40,647 bases of DNA from Streptomyces pyxinicus (GTDB lineage Bacteria > Actinomycetota > Actinomycetes > Streptomycetales > Streptomycetaceae): contig NZ_JANUGP010000047.1 in the NCBI RefSeq assembly GCF_024753135.1, forward strand, positions 1 to 40,647. The letters run 5' to 3'. The notes under the pieces were generated by a model, which was not told where the DNA came from, did not search any database, and was given only the letters and a program-made list of their open reading frames with translations. Shown piece after piece: positions 23,968 to 31,759 of this stretch (position 1 is its first letter; every line of letters begins with the position of its first letter). The position numbers were made by a program, and so were the translations under genes.

Positions 23968-25632
23968 ATGGGCGGTCTCACAGAGGCGGAATTGAGGGCG
24001 CTGGCGGGGGAGCGTTCGTTCGAGCGTGGACGTGATTACGTCGACGAGGTGTCCGGGGTCGAGTTCGGTGACGGCTGGATCAGGGCATCGGTGCGTGGCA
24101 CGGAGCGGTACGAGGTGGAGCTGCTCCCGGGCGGGCGCAGAAAGCCGACGGGCACGTGCGACTGCCCGTACGGCCAGGAGGGCAACTTCTGCAAGCACCT
24201 GGTCGCGCTCGGTCTGACGGTGATCGCCCAGGCGGCCGACCTGCCTCGCCTGCGGAAGGCGGCCCGGGACCGGGCCTGCGGCCTCGACGCCTGGCTGACC
24301 GGCCTGTCACGGGACGACCTGCTCGCCCTCTTGCGGGAGGAGACGGCTGAGGACCGGAACCTGCGGAGGCGTCTGGAACTGCGGGCGGTGAGCGCCCGCG
24401 GCGACGTGTCCGGGGCCAGGTCTCGCGTCCGTGAGCTGCTGGACATCCGTCCGTTCGCGCAGTATGGCCATGTCGAGTACGCCGATGTCCGTGCCTATGC
24501 GGACCAGGCCACGCAGTCGGTCACCGCGATCCGGTCACTGACGTCCTCTGGCCGGGCAGCCGACGCGGTGGCTCTGGCCCAGGAGGCGATCGGCCTGCTG
24601 GGCGGGGTGGTCGAGAACATCGACGACTCCGACGGCCGGCTGGGACAGATCGGCGGCGGCCTCGCCGACGCTCACCACGACGCCTGCCGAGCGGCCCGGC
24701 CCGACCCGGACGAACTCGCGCACTGGCTGGTGGCACACACGCTCGGCGCAGCGGCCGACCTGACGGACATCGACCCGCTCGACTACGAGGATCTGCTCGG
24801 CGAGCGAGGGATGGCCGCCCTGCGCCGCCACGCGGTCGACGCTTGGCGGGCGAACCGCACCGGCTGGGCCGAGAAGCACCTGGTGCAGCGCCTCGCGAAG
24901 TCGGGGCGGGACATCGACACGGTGATCGCCGTGTACGACGCCGACCTCGCGCCGAACGGCCACACCCACCTGCTCATCGCCCGCGAACTCGACACCGACG
25001 GCCGTACCGCCGAAGCCCTGGAATGGGCCGAGCGCGGCATCCGCGAGACCCAGGATCTCGCCACCGTAGACACCGTTCTGGTCGACCACCTCGCCGACCA
25101 CTACACCCGGATCGGCCGGCCCGCCGACGCCGTCACCCTGCGCCGTGACCACTTCACCGCCCGCCGCACCCCGCTCACCTACCGGCAACTGCGCGCCGCA
25201 GCCGGGACCGCCGCGTGCTGGCAGACCGAACGCGAGAAGGCGCTGGCGCTTCTCCGCGCCGATGCCGAGGCGGACCCGTGCGGTGGCCGGGTCCTCGTCG
25301 ACGTCCTGCTGGACGACGAGGACGCCGACGCCGCCTGGCGGGCAGCCGACGAGTACGGGGCCCACGACGGCCAATGGCTCACCCTCGCCGACCGGTTCCG
25401 CCCGTCCCGCCCCGCGGACGCCTTGGCCGTCTATCTCCGCCTGGCCACCCACCTCGCCGGCCAGACCGGAAGCCACGCCTACGAACAGCTCGTCAGCCTG
25501 CTCCTCAGCATCCGCGACTGCCACCACCGGCTCGGCACACCGGACGACTTCACCGTCTACGTCACCGACCTGCGCGCCGCCCAGAAGCGCAAGCGGAACT
25601 TGATGCGACTGCTGGACGAGCATGGCTTGTGA
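23968..25632 (+). CDS. SWIM zinc-finger protein with helical-repeat body
   Basis: A 554-aa protein. The N-terminal part has the SWIM signature C-x-C-x(n)-C-x-H: GTCDCPYGQEGNFCKHLVAL (about residues 66-85), a zinc-binding module for DNA or protein contacts, preceded by the common FERGRDYVDEV lead-in. The rest is helical and contains TPR-like pairs (RTAEALEWAERGIRE; PADALAVYLRLATHL; ADAVALAQEAIGLL). Such proteins occur widely in actinomycetes but their function is not established. The ATG at 23968 is preferred over the GTG at 23956. About 130 bp separates it from the TerD-nuclease gene on the same strand, so co-expression is possible. Confidence 0.82.
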   Translation: MGGLTEAELRALAGERSFERGRDYVDEVSGVEFGDGWIRASVRGTERYEVELLPGGRRKPTGTCDCPYGQEGNFCKHLVALGLTVIAQAADLPRLRKAARDRACGLDAWLTGLSRDDLLALLREETAEDRNLRRRLELRAVSARGDVSGARSRVRELLDIRPFAQYGHVEYADVRAYADQATQSVTAIRSLTSSGRAADAVALAQEAIGLLGGVVENIDDSDGRLGQIGGGLADAHHDACRAARPDPDELAHWLVAHTLGAAADLTDIDPLDYEDLLGERGMAALRRHAVDAWRANRTGWAEKHLVQRLAKSGRDIDTVIAVYDADLAPNGHTHLLIARELDTDGRTAEALEWAERGIRETQDLATVDTVLVDHLADHYTRIGRPADAVTLRRDHFTARRTPLTYRQLRAAAGTAACWQTEREKALALLRADAEADPCGGRVLVDVLLDDEDADAAWRAADEYGAHDGQWLTLADRFRPSRPADALAVYLRLATHLAGQTGSHAYEQLVSLLLSIRDCHHRLGTPDDFTVYVTDLRAAQKRKRNLMRLLDEHGL

Positions 25633-25880
25633 GCCAGAACGGCGCGATCGACGAGCAGTTCCTGATCGGGCAGTACGTGAACACCCGGCAAGTCTTCCCG
25701 AAGGCGTGGTCCCACAGCAGCAAGACGGAGCACGGGTACTCACAGCTTCCCGCGATCGACATGCCGGGAACCCTGCACGGGGTCGTACGACCCCGACTAC
25801 GGGGCGACCAGCATGGGCTGCAACACATAGTGCGTGGTTCTGACCGGCCGCCCTTGCAAGAATGGGAGGTCAGATCTTGA
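25629..25880 (+). CDS. Doubtful small ORF after the SWIM gene
   Basis: An 83-codon frame from a GTG that overlaps the SWIM stop (GTGA), with GGACGAG upstream. The product (SQNGAIDEQFLIGQYVNTRQ...) matches nothing I know, and third positions are less G/C-biased than in real neighbours. Another frame of the same stretch ends SYDPDYGATSMGCNT-stop, which also looks protein-like, so this may be decayed sequence. It converges with and slightly overlaps the PIN-domain gene. Confidence 0.3.
   Translation: MSQNGAIDEQFLIGQYVNTRQVFPKAWSHSSKTEHGYSQLPAIDMPGTLHGVVRPRLRGDQHGLQHIVRGSDRPPLQEWEVRS
25778..25795. terminator. Perfect 18-bp palindrome downstream of the SWIM gene
   Basis: CGGGGTC-GTAC-GACCCCG forms a 7-bp stem with a 4-nt loop. 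There is no T tract. It may terminate the SWIM transcript or the convergent PIN transcript; an operator is also possible. Confidence 0.35.
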
Positions 25881-26271
25881 TCACGGTCGCGCGTCCGCCG
25901 CAGAGGGCAGTCAGGTCCTCCGGATCGGAGGTGAGGACGGTGACCGGGCCTGGCGCGGCCAGGGCGGTGGCGATGAGCATGGTGTCGATGGCGTACTTGT
26001 GGCCGTGGAGGCCGGCGTCGGCGAGGAGGGCGGCGGCGTGGCGGGCGATCGGCTCGGTGATCGGTTCGATGACCAAGCGGGAGAGCGTCCATTCCAGGGC
26101 CGGGCGGTTGATCCGGGGGTGGACCACTTCGACGAGGGTGGCCGCCGAGGTGATCACTCGGTGGTCGTCGGCGCGGGCCAGGGCGAGCCAGCCGGTGACC
26201 GCGCGGTCGCGCAGAACAACCTTCGCCAGCCCGTCTTCTACCGGTAGCCAACCTCTTCTACCGGTAGTCAA
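25870..26271 (-). pseudogene. PIN-domain protein, N-terminally truncated
   Basis: The body is a VapC-like PIN-domain ribonuclease: TSAATLVEVVHPRINRPALE, EPITEPIARHAAALL, HGHKYAIDTMLIATAL and a final GPVTVLTSDPEDLTALCGGR, with Glu, Asp and Asp acidic residues in place. The expected N-terminal strand with the first catalytic Asp (hydrophobic-x-D-x-x-A/L) before LAKVVLRDRAVTGWLA is missing. Instead the frame runs into a 20-bp tandem repeat and only a TTG at 26271 is available as start. No antitoxin gene is beside it. I read this as a 5'-truncated toxin gene; the Asp in VEDGLAK might substitute for the lost one. Confidence 0.6.
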
Positions 26272-26276
26272 CCTCT
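26237..26276. repeat. 20-bp tandem duplication containing CTACCGGTAG palindromes
   Basis: Two adjacent 20-bp units (26237-26256 and 26257-26276) differing at one position. Each contains the 10-bp palindrome CTACCGGTAG. It sits exactly at the broken 5' end of the PIN gene. Either a former toxin-antitoxin operator or a duplication at the truncation point. Confidence 0.8.
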
Positions 26277-26523
26277 AGGGGCGGTGCTCCAACTGGTGGT
26301 GTGAGCACGGGGCCACCCAACGTGCTGTCGGGGGCCGGTCATGTGTTTCCGTGGCTTCTGCGCCCGCACGGCGCCGGACGCGCGACCACCGCGGCGGCCT
26401 CGGTCGTCGCCGTGTCGGTGAGGCGGAGGGTGACGTCGGAGATGCCGAGTTCCCAAGCTGCGTCGCCTACGCTCGCGAGGGCTGCTGGTATGAACAGTCC
26501 GTCTTTCTTCAGGGGAGAGTCGC
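26277..26523. other. Intergenic region with possible gene remnant
   Basis: About 250 bp without a supported gene. On the minus strand a short protein-like stretch ELGISDVTLRLTDTATTEAA is readable around 26390-26450, ended by TGA and without a start, so it may be a remnant. The 3' end holds the ribosome-binding site of the DUF4839 gene (GGGGAGAG). Confidence 0.3.
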
Positions 26524-27249
26524 ATGGTCGACGAGATCAGGTACGAGTACAAGACCGTGCGGACAGTTCGCGGCACCGACGGCTTGGTGATCTCGAAGAT
26601 GCAGAAGGATGGCTGGGAGCTTGTGGAGCACACCCAGGGCGCGCTTCGCTCCACCCTCAACTTCCGTCGGCCGAAGAAGCCGCTGCCGTGGCTGGTGATC
26701 GGCACGGGGACCACCGTCCTCGTGATCCTGGCGATCGTTATCGGCGTTGCCTCTGCACTCGGCGACGGAGGGGAGAAGAAGGACGAGGCAGACAAGTCGA
26801 CGGCCGCTGCGAGCGAAAAGCCTTCCGCTTTGCCGACTCCTACCGCGGCCGAGCCGGCCGCCGCTAAGGTGATCACGGCTCAGAACAACCCGGAGTTCGC
26901 GGCGCTGCTGAAGGCGGGCCCGTGCGACGACGCGAACCTGGACTTCGCGACCAGGCACCAGGGCGAGACGGTCGCGTTCAACGGCTCGATCGTGAACATG
27001 GCGCCCCACGGTGACTACGACACCCGCTACGACTTCCTCCTGGGCCCAGGCGACAAGGGACCGAACACGGCGGTCGGCCCGGCCTTCAAGTACGAGGACG
27101 TCAACATCTCTGACCTGAATCTGACCGGCAAGAAAATCCCCGTCACCGTCGGAGCAGGCGACAAGTTCCGCTTCGTCGCTGAGGTGGGCGAATTCAAAGC
27201 GGACCAGTGCCTTTTCTTCCTCGACCCGAGCTCTACGGAAATCCGGTAG
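26524..27249 (+). CDS. DUF4839-domain membrane protein
   Basis: A 241-aa protein. Residues 1-50 resemble DUF4177-type modules (YEYKTVRT ... KMQKDGWELVEHT). A transmembrane helix follows (WLVIGTGTTVLVILAIVIGV, about 56-78), then a Lys/Glu/Thr/Pro linker. The C-terminal 120 aa match the DUF4839 pattern: ITAQNNPEFAALLKAGPCDD, VAFNGSIVNMAPHGDYDTRY, DVNISDLNLTG, and the closing CLFFLDPSSTEIR. This domain is found in actinobacteria and has no known biochemical role. Topology predicts it outside the cell. The ATG has GGGGAGAG 5 nt upstream. Part of the accessory block, with less extreme third-position G/C than core genes. Confidence 0.78.
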   Translation: MVDEIRYEYKTVRTVRGTDGLVISKMQKDGWELVEHTQGALRSTLNFRRPKKPLPWLVIGTGTTVLVILAIVIGVASALGDGGEKKDEADKSTAAASEKPSALPTPTAAEPAAAKVITAQNNPEFAALLKAGPCDDANLDFATRHQGETVAFNGSIVNMAPHGDYDTRYDFLLGPGDKGPNTAVGPAFKYEDVNISDLNLTGKKIPVTVGAGDKFRFVAEVGEFKADQCLFFLDPSSTEIR

Positions 27250-27330
27250 TCAAGATGAGTGGAGCATCAGCACGCCGCGCGGAAGTCGGGCGCTAGATCC
27301 GTTCCCCCCGGGCCAGTGCTCATCCGTGCG

Positions 27331-27951
27331 TCATGAGGACTGGCTGGCTTGAGTGTGCTCTGAGTCGAGTTGGCGTTCAAGACTTCTTCGCTCACTGTCA
27401 AGGGCGGCAACACCCCGCATGAGGGAGTATTCGAAGTCAGGCCTCACCTCGACGCCGAGGTCATGTCGCAGGGTGACCCGCAGTAGATGCACGCCATCGG
27501 ACAGTGGACCCCTGAACCATGCCTTTGCTCGGCTGTATGCGGCATCCGGGCTGAGGCTGCTCGGCAACTGCTTCACAACGGTGTATCCGACGCCGAGAGC
27601 GCTGTTCAGGGTCGAGGCCACATCCAGGACGTTCTTCGACAGCGCCATCCGCGCCTGGGAGTATTCCTCCGCCCAGGCTTCTATGGCGGCGTCGAGGACC
27701 GCTGACTCGACGTCTTCACCTCGCTCGGTAGCCCGGACCGCATCTCGGGCAGCAACCCGATAAGCACGAGCGGTGGCGTTCAGGCGAGCATAGAGATCAC
27801 GTCTTGCTTGCTGCGTCCTCTCGTCGCGCTCCTGCACGCGTTGTTGATCGGCGCGCTTTTCGCGCTTCTGGCTGGCGAACTCGTTGAACATCCCCCCACC
27901 CAGAGTTGCACCAGCGGTGATCAGCCCAACGGCCACAGCGGATACATCCAT
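27331..27951 (-). CDS. Hypothetical membrane-anchored coiled-coil protein
   Basis: A 206-aa protein I do not recognise. It begins MDVSAVAVGLITAGATLGGG, a Gly/Ala-rich hydrophobic segment, followed by a charged coiled coil (QKREKRADQQRVQERDERTQ) and a helical body with no enzyme motif. The plan matches the insert protein at 7839-8414 (MD-x-S start, Gly-rich anchor, basic juxtamembrane helix), though the bodies do not obviously align. I use the ATG at 27951, with GGGGA upstream; the frame extends to 28020. Base composition is lower in G/C than neighbours. It lies just beyond the 3' end of tRNA-Arg, a frequent integration site. Confidence 0.65.
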   Translation of the reverse strand: MDVSAVAVGLITAGATLGGGMFNEFASQKREKRADQQRVQERDERTQQARRDLYARLNATARAYRVAARDAVRATERGEDVESAVLDAAIEAWAEEYSQARMALSKNVLDVASTLNSALGVGYTVVKQLPSSLSPDAAYSRAKAWFRGPLSDGVHLLRVTLRHDLGVEVRPDFEYSLMRGVAALDSERRSLERQLDSEHTQASQSS

Positions 27952-28101
27952 GAGTCCCCAGTTCGCCTGTTCGTATGTCGGGAGCCGGCGACTGATGGCG
28001 GCTTCGACAGCTCGCGTCACCAGCCTGATTTCTCCGCTGCGGCCTCGTCCCCAGACCCCGAAATACGCCCGCTCCGCTCCGCACCTGCCTGTATAAACGC
28101 G

Positions 28102-28141
28102 AAGACCCCGGCCTCAGCGTTTCCGCTGGTGACGGGGTCTT
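28102..28141 (-). terminator. Nested hairpin terminator after tRNA-Arg
   Basis: The outer stem AAGACCCCG/CGGGGTCTT (28102-28110 with 28133-28141) encloses an inner stem CAGCG-TTTC-CGCTG. It lies 17 bp beyond the tRNA 3' end in the direction of transcription and is followed by a T-containing stretch. A strong factor-independent terminator by structure. Confidence 0.75.
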
Positions 28142-28158
28142 GGGCACCTTGTAAGGAG

Positions 28159-28230
28159 TGCCCCCGGCAGGATTCGAACCTGCGCACACGGCTCCGGAGG
28201 CCGTTGCTCTATCCCCTGAGCTACGGGGGC
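28159..28230 (-). tRNA. tRNA-Arg (anticodon CCG)
   Basis: Full cloverleaf on the minus strand. Acceptor GCCCCCG pairs with CGGGGGC, the D-arm contains GCTCAGGGGATAGAGC, and the anticodon arm is ACGGC-CTCCGGA-GCCGT with anticodon CCG. The T-arm is GCAGG-TTCGAAT-CCTGC and the discriminator is A. CCA is not encoded. It reads the CGG arginine codon, common in this genome. tRNA 3' ends are typical attachment sites, but I found no second copy of its 3' end in the accessory block to its left. Confidence 0.95.
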
Positions 28231-28504
28231 GTGTCGGCTGCGGAGCTTTTCGCTTGCGGCGACGGGTAGAACACTAGCAGGTCCGGCGGGGTGATCAGGA
28301 ACCCGTTTCGCCGGGGCGGGCGGAGGACGGGTGCGGGGGCTCCGGTGGGGTGTCGTGGCCCCGCCAGCCTCACCCGGCGAGGCCTTGGAGGGCGGAGTGG
28401 TGGGTGTGGGATCTGTGGGGGACCCCGGACGGGAAGTTCCCCTGTACGGGGTGGAAGTGGGGAAAACCCGGACGCGGTGGTCGGTCCGGACCTACTCTCG
28501 AGTT
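28231..28504. other. Intergenic region between tRNA-Arg and response regulator
   Basis: About 270 bp separating divergently transcribed genes, so it should hold the tRNA promoter and that of the response regulator. TACTCT (28493-28498) ends 6 nt before the regulator GTG and is a good -10 for a leaderless transcript. Nothing else was recognised. Confidence 0.4.
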
Positions 28505-29047
28505 GTGTCAGGCGCCTCGGGCCGGGTGCTTGTTGTGGACGACAACAAGGTGATCCGGCAGTTGATCAGGGTCAACCTCGAACTTGAAGGGCTCGAGGTC
28601 GTGACCGCGGCCGATGGTGCCGAGTGTCTGGACGTGGTGCACGAGGTGCGGCCCGATGTCGTGACGCTCGACATCGTCATGCCGAGGCTGGACGGCCTGC
28701 GGACCGCTGCCCTGCTGCGTGCCGATCCCCGTACGCGTCACCTTCCCCTCGCCATCATCAGCGCGTGTACGCAGTACGAGGTCGAGGCCGGGCTCGATGT
28801 CGGCGTGGACGCCTTTCTCGCCAAGCCCTTCGAACCCGGTGAACTCGTCCGGCTGGTGAAGCAGTTGCTGGAGCGGCCGGGCGGGCGTGAGGGAGAGGGG
28901 CGTGCGGGGGGTGGTTCCGGTGGTGGTGCCGGTGTGAGTCCCAGCGGTTCCGACGCCGGCTCCGGCTCCGGCTCCGGTGACGACGGAGAAGGCGACGATG
29001 ACGGGGTCGCCGACGGGGTGACCGGGGGGATCTCCTTCGGGGGGTAG
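28505..29047 (+). CDS. Single-domain response regulator with Gly/Ser-rich tail
   Basis: A 180-aa receiver-domain protein. CheY-like landmarks: VLVVDDNKVIRQLI (acidic pair), DVVTLDIVMPRLDG with the phospho-acceptor Asp, AIISACT (Ser/Thr switch) and FLAKPFEPGEL (conserved Lys). No output domain follows; the last 60 residues are a low-complexity Gly/Ser/Asp tail (SGSGSGDDGEGDDDG). It probably works by protein-protein contact. No kinase gene is adjacent. The GTG start at 28505 is chosen because TACTCT lies 6 nt before it and the upstream open frame has no family similarity. Confidence 0.88.
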   Translation: MSGASGRVLVVDDNKVIRQLIRVNLELEGLEVVTAADGAECLDVVHEVRPDVVTLDIVMPRLDGLRTAALLRADPRTRHLPLAIISACTQYEVEAGLDVGVDAFLAKPFEPGELVRLVKQLLERPGGREGEGRAGGGSGGGAGVSPSGSDAGSGSGSGDDGEGDDDGVADGVTGGISFGG

Positions 29048-29177
29048 GCGGGACTCTTGTGGCGGGCGGGCGCGTGACCTTGCGGTTCGTACGCCTTCGT
29101 CTCGCCGCTGCCCCCTACCCGGTCCACAACCTGAGCCACCTCCCCGCCCCACCCCCTTCCTCCCCTACGCTTGTCCC

Positions 29178-30161
29178 GTGACCCCCGTCGAGCTCTCCCG
29201 TACCGTGCTGGGCGCGGTGCGTCGTGCTGTCGAGGACGGGGAACTGAGCGTGGCCGTGCCCGAGCGGGTCGTGGTGACCGAGCCGGGGCCCGGGGGGTGC
29301 GGGGACTACGCCACCAACGTCGCCCTCCAGCTCGCCCGGCCGGCCGGGCAGCCTCCGCTCAGGGTCGCCGAGATTCTGCGGCCCCGGCTCGTCGGCACCG
29401 GTGGCATCCGGGACGTCGTCGTCACCGGGCCCGGGTTCCTCAACCTCTGTCTGCGACGCCAGGGTGACCTTGTCGCCGACCTCGTGGGCGACATCCTGCG
29501 GCAGGGGAGTGCGTACGGGCACGGTGACGCCCTCGCCGGGCAGGTCGTCGTCCTGCGGGTGCCGTACGAGGTGCGGGCCGAGGTCGTCGCGGACGCCGTG
29601 GCGCGGATCGTCGCCACGCAGGGCGGGCGGGCCGTCGTCGAGCATGGTGAGCCGGTGAACGTGCGTCCGGTTCCCGCTCCGGAGGACCCCGCTCCGCTCG
29701 GGGCCGACGCCGCCCGGTGGGCCCTGCTCCATCCCGCCCCGCACGACCGGCCCCGGATCACCGCCGATCACCTCGTGCAGCGCGAGAGCAACCCGCTCTT
29801 CCGTGTCCGGTACGCGCACGCCCGCGTCCGCTCCCTCAGCCGCAACGCCGGCCGTCTCGGGTTCGCCGCCGAGCCGGGTCCCCTGGCCCCCCACTCCCTC
29901 CTCACTCCCCTGACCACCCCCCTCACCGCCCACCCCCGCATCCTCACCGCCGCCGCCACTCACCGGGCCCCCGACCGGCTGGCGCGGCATCTCGTCGCCG
30001 TAGCCGATGCGCTGTTGCCGTTCGCGGTCTGTGTGCTGCCCGTCGGGGAGGAGAAACCCTCGGCCGCCCACCGGGCCCGGCTGGCGCTCGCCGAAGCCGC
30101 CGGGACGGTGCTGGCCGGTGGCCTGTCCCTGCTCGGCATCGACGCACCCGAACACCTCTGA
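29178..30161 (+). CDS. nrtL: ArgS-related anticodon-binding protein NrtL
   Basis: A 327-aa relative of arginyl-tRNA synthetase without a catalytic core. The N-terminal 95 aa match the ArgS additional domain (GCGDYATNVALQLAR ... VVVTGPGFLNLCL). The C-terminal 130 aa match the DALR anticodon-binding domain (ESNPLFRVRYAHARVRSL; CVLPVGEEKPSAAHRARLAL; GLSLLGIDAPEHL). The intervening region is short and lacks HIGH/KMSK-type motifs, so it cannot aminoacylate. Named NrtL in public annotation of this family, as I recall; its function is not known to me. TACGCT ends 6 nt before the GTG with no Shine-Dalgarno, suggesting leaderless translation. It directly precedes lysA. Confidence 0.88.
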   Translation: MTPVELSRTVLGAVRRAVEDGELSVAVPERVVVTEPGPGGCGDYATNVALQLARPAGQPPLRVAEILRPRLVGTGGIRDVVVTGPGFLNLCLRRQGDLVADLVGDILRQGSAYGHGDALAGQVVVLRVPYEVRAEVVADAVARIVATQGGRAVVEHGEPVNVRPVPAPEDPAPLGADAARWALLHPAPHDRPRITADHLVQRESNPLFRVRYAHARVRSLSRNAGRLGFAAEPGPLAPHSLLTPLTTPLTAHPRILTAAATHRAPDRLARHLVAVADALLPFAVCVLPVGEEKPSAAHRARLALAEAAGTVLAGGLSLLGIDAPEHL

Positions 30162-30215
30162 GGGCCGCAGACGTCATGGGCCCCGGAGAGACACAGAGAG
30201 TCTGAGAGTCACGTC

Positions 30216-31607
30216 ATGAGCCGTTCCGCGCATCCCGCCGGGCCCCGTCACGCCGACGTCCTGCCCGAGGGGCACTACTCCGCGCCGCCCACGGACCTCA
30301 ACGCGCTCGACCGGAAGGTGTGGGCGCAGACCGTCACGCGGGATGACGACGGTGTCGTCAGCGTCGGCGGCGTCGGCGTCGGGCGGATCGCCGAGGAGTT
30401 CGGGACGCCCGCCTACGTGCTGGACGAGGCCGACTTCCGGGCCCGGGCGCGGGCCTGGCGTACCGCCTTCGGGGAGGACGCCGACGTCTTCTACGCGGGG
30501 AAGGCCTTCCTGTCGCGGGCCGTCGTGCGGTGGCTGGCGGAGGAGGGGCTGAACCTGGACGTGTGCTCCGGGGGCGAGCTGGCCACCGCGTTGTCCGGGG
30601 GCATGCCCGCCGAGCGCATCGCCTTCCACGGCAACAACAAGTCCGTCGCGGAGATCACCCGCGCCGTCGAGGCGGGCGTCGGGCGGATCGTGCTCGACTC
30701 CTTCCAGGAGATCGCGCGGGTCGCGCACGTCGCGCAGTCCCTCGGCACGCGGCAGAAGGTGCAGATCCGGATCACCGTGGGCGTGGAGGCGCACACCCAC
30801 GAGTTCATCGCCACCGCGCACGAGGACCAGAAGTTCGGCATCCCGCTCGCCGGCGGCCAGGCGGCCGAGGCGGTGCGGCGGGCGCTCCAGCTCGACGGCC
30901 TGGAGCTGATCGGCATCCACTCGCACATCGGGTCGCAGATCTTCGACATGTCCGGGTTCGAGGTCGCCGCCCACCGCGTGGTGGGGCTGCTGAAGGACAT
31001 CCGCGACGAGCACGGCGTCGAGCTGCCGGAGATCGACCTCGGCGGCGGGCTCGGGATCGCCTACACCAGTGACGACGACCCGCGCGAGCCGCACGAGATC
31101 GCCAAGGCGCTCACCGAGATCGTCGGCCGCGAGTGCGAGGCGGCCCGGCTGCGCACGCCCCGCATCTCCGTCGAGCCCGGCCGGGCCATCGTCGGCCCGA
31201 CCGCGTTCACGCTGTACGAGGTGGGCACCATCAAGCCCCTCGAAGGGCTGCGGACCTACGTCTCCGTCGACGGCGGCATGTCCGACAACATCCGCACCGC
31301 GCTCTACGACGCGGAGTACAGCGTCGCCCTGGTCTCCCGGGTCTCCGACGCCGAGCCGATGCTCGCCCGGGTGGTCGGCAAGCACTGCGAGAGCGGTGAC
31401 ATCGTGGTCCGGGACACCTTCCTGCCGGCCGACCTGGCGCCGGGCGACCTGATCGCCGTACCGGCGACGGGCGCGTACTGCCGGTCCATGGCCAGCAACT
31501 ACAACCATGTGCTGCGGCCGCCCGTGGTCGCCGTGCAGGATGGCGAGGCCCGGGTCATCGTCCGGCGGGAGACGGAGGAGGATCTGCTGCGGCTCGATGT
31601 CGGGTGA
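30216..31607 (+). CDS. lysA: Diaminopimelate decarboxylase
   Basis: A 463-aa PLP enzyme (fold type III, alanine-racemase-like barrel plus beta domain) that decarboxylates meso-diaminopimelate to L-lysine, the last step of lysine synthesis. The PLP lysine is in VFYAGKAFL (near residue 95). Further signatures are IHSHIGSQIF, the phosphate-binding DLGGGLGIAY, EPGRAIVGP, and the substrate-site motifs KHCESGDI and GAYCRSMASNYN. The length is normal. The ATG at 30216 starts an N-terminus MSRSAHPAGPRHADVLPEGHY typical of streptomycete LysA. The 54-bp spacer after nrtL suggests shared transcription. Confidence 0.97.
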   Translation: MSRSAHPAGPRHADVLPEGHYSAPPTDLNALDRKVWAQTVTRDDDGVVSVGGVGVGRIAEEFGTPAYVLDEADFRARARAWRTAFGEDADVFYAGKAFLSRAVVRWLAEEGLNLDVCSGGELATALSGGMPAERIAFHGNNKSVAEITRAVEAGVGRIVLDSFQEIARVAHVAQSLGTRQKVQIRITVGVEAHTHEFIATAHEDQKFGIPLAGGQAAEAVRRALQLDGLELIGIHSHIGSQIFDMSGFEVAAHRVVGLLKDIRDEHGVELPEIDLGGGLGIAYTSDDDPREPHEIAKALTEIVGRECEAARLRTPRISVEPGRAIVGPTAFTLYEVGTIKPLEGLRTYVSVDGGMSDNIRTALYDAEYSVALVSRVSDAEPMLARVVGKHCESGDIVVRDTFLPADLAPGDLIAVPATGAYCRSMASNYNHVLRPPVVAVQDGEARVIVRRETEEDLLRLDVG

Positions 31608-31683
31608 GCCCGCGATCCCGCGCAGTGCGGGTGGAAGATCTGCGGTTCGAACGGGCCCGGAAATGAAATGAATGTCTCACGAT

Positions 31684-31712
31684 CCGGACCAAGGGGGGAA
31701 ACTCCCGTCCGG
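31684..31712 (+). promoter_or_regulatory. Hairpin in the lysA-hom spacer
   Basis: CCGGAC (31684-31689) pairs with GTCCGG (31707-31712), with an inner GGG/CCC stem around an AAA loop. Located about 80 bp after lysA and 48 bp before hom; it may end lysA transcription or attenuate hom. No regulatory peptide was seen. Confidence 0.4.
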
Positions 31713-31759
31713 TGAGTGAGACTGGTGCAACCGTCGACGGTATGAGGAAACGAGGTCGG

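Noticed and set aside
28159..28230. tRNA-Arg as the attachment site of an integrated element extending left
   Set aside because: No duplicate of the tRNA 3' segment and no integrase gene was found in 21.3-28.1 kb, so integration there cannot be claimed.
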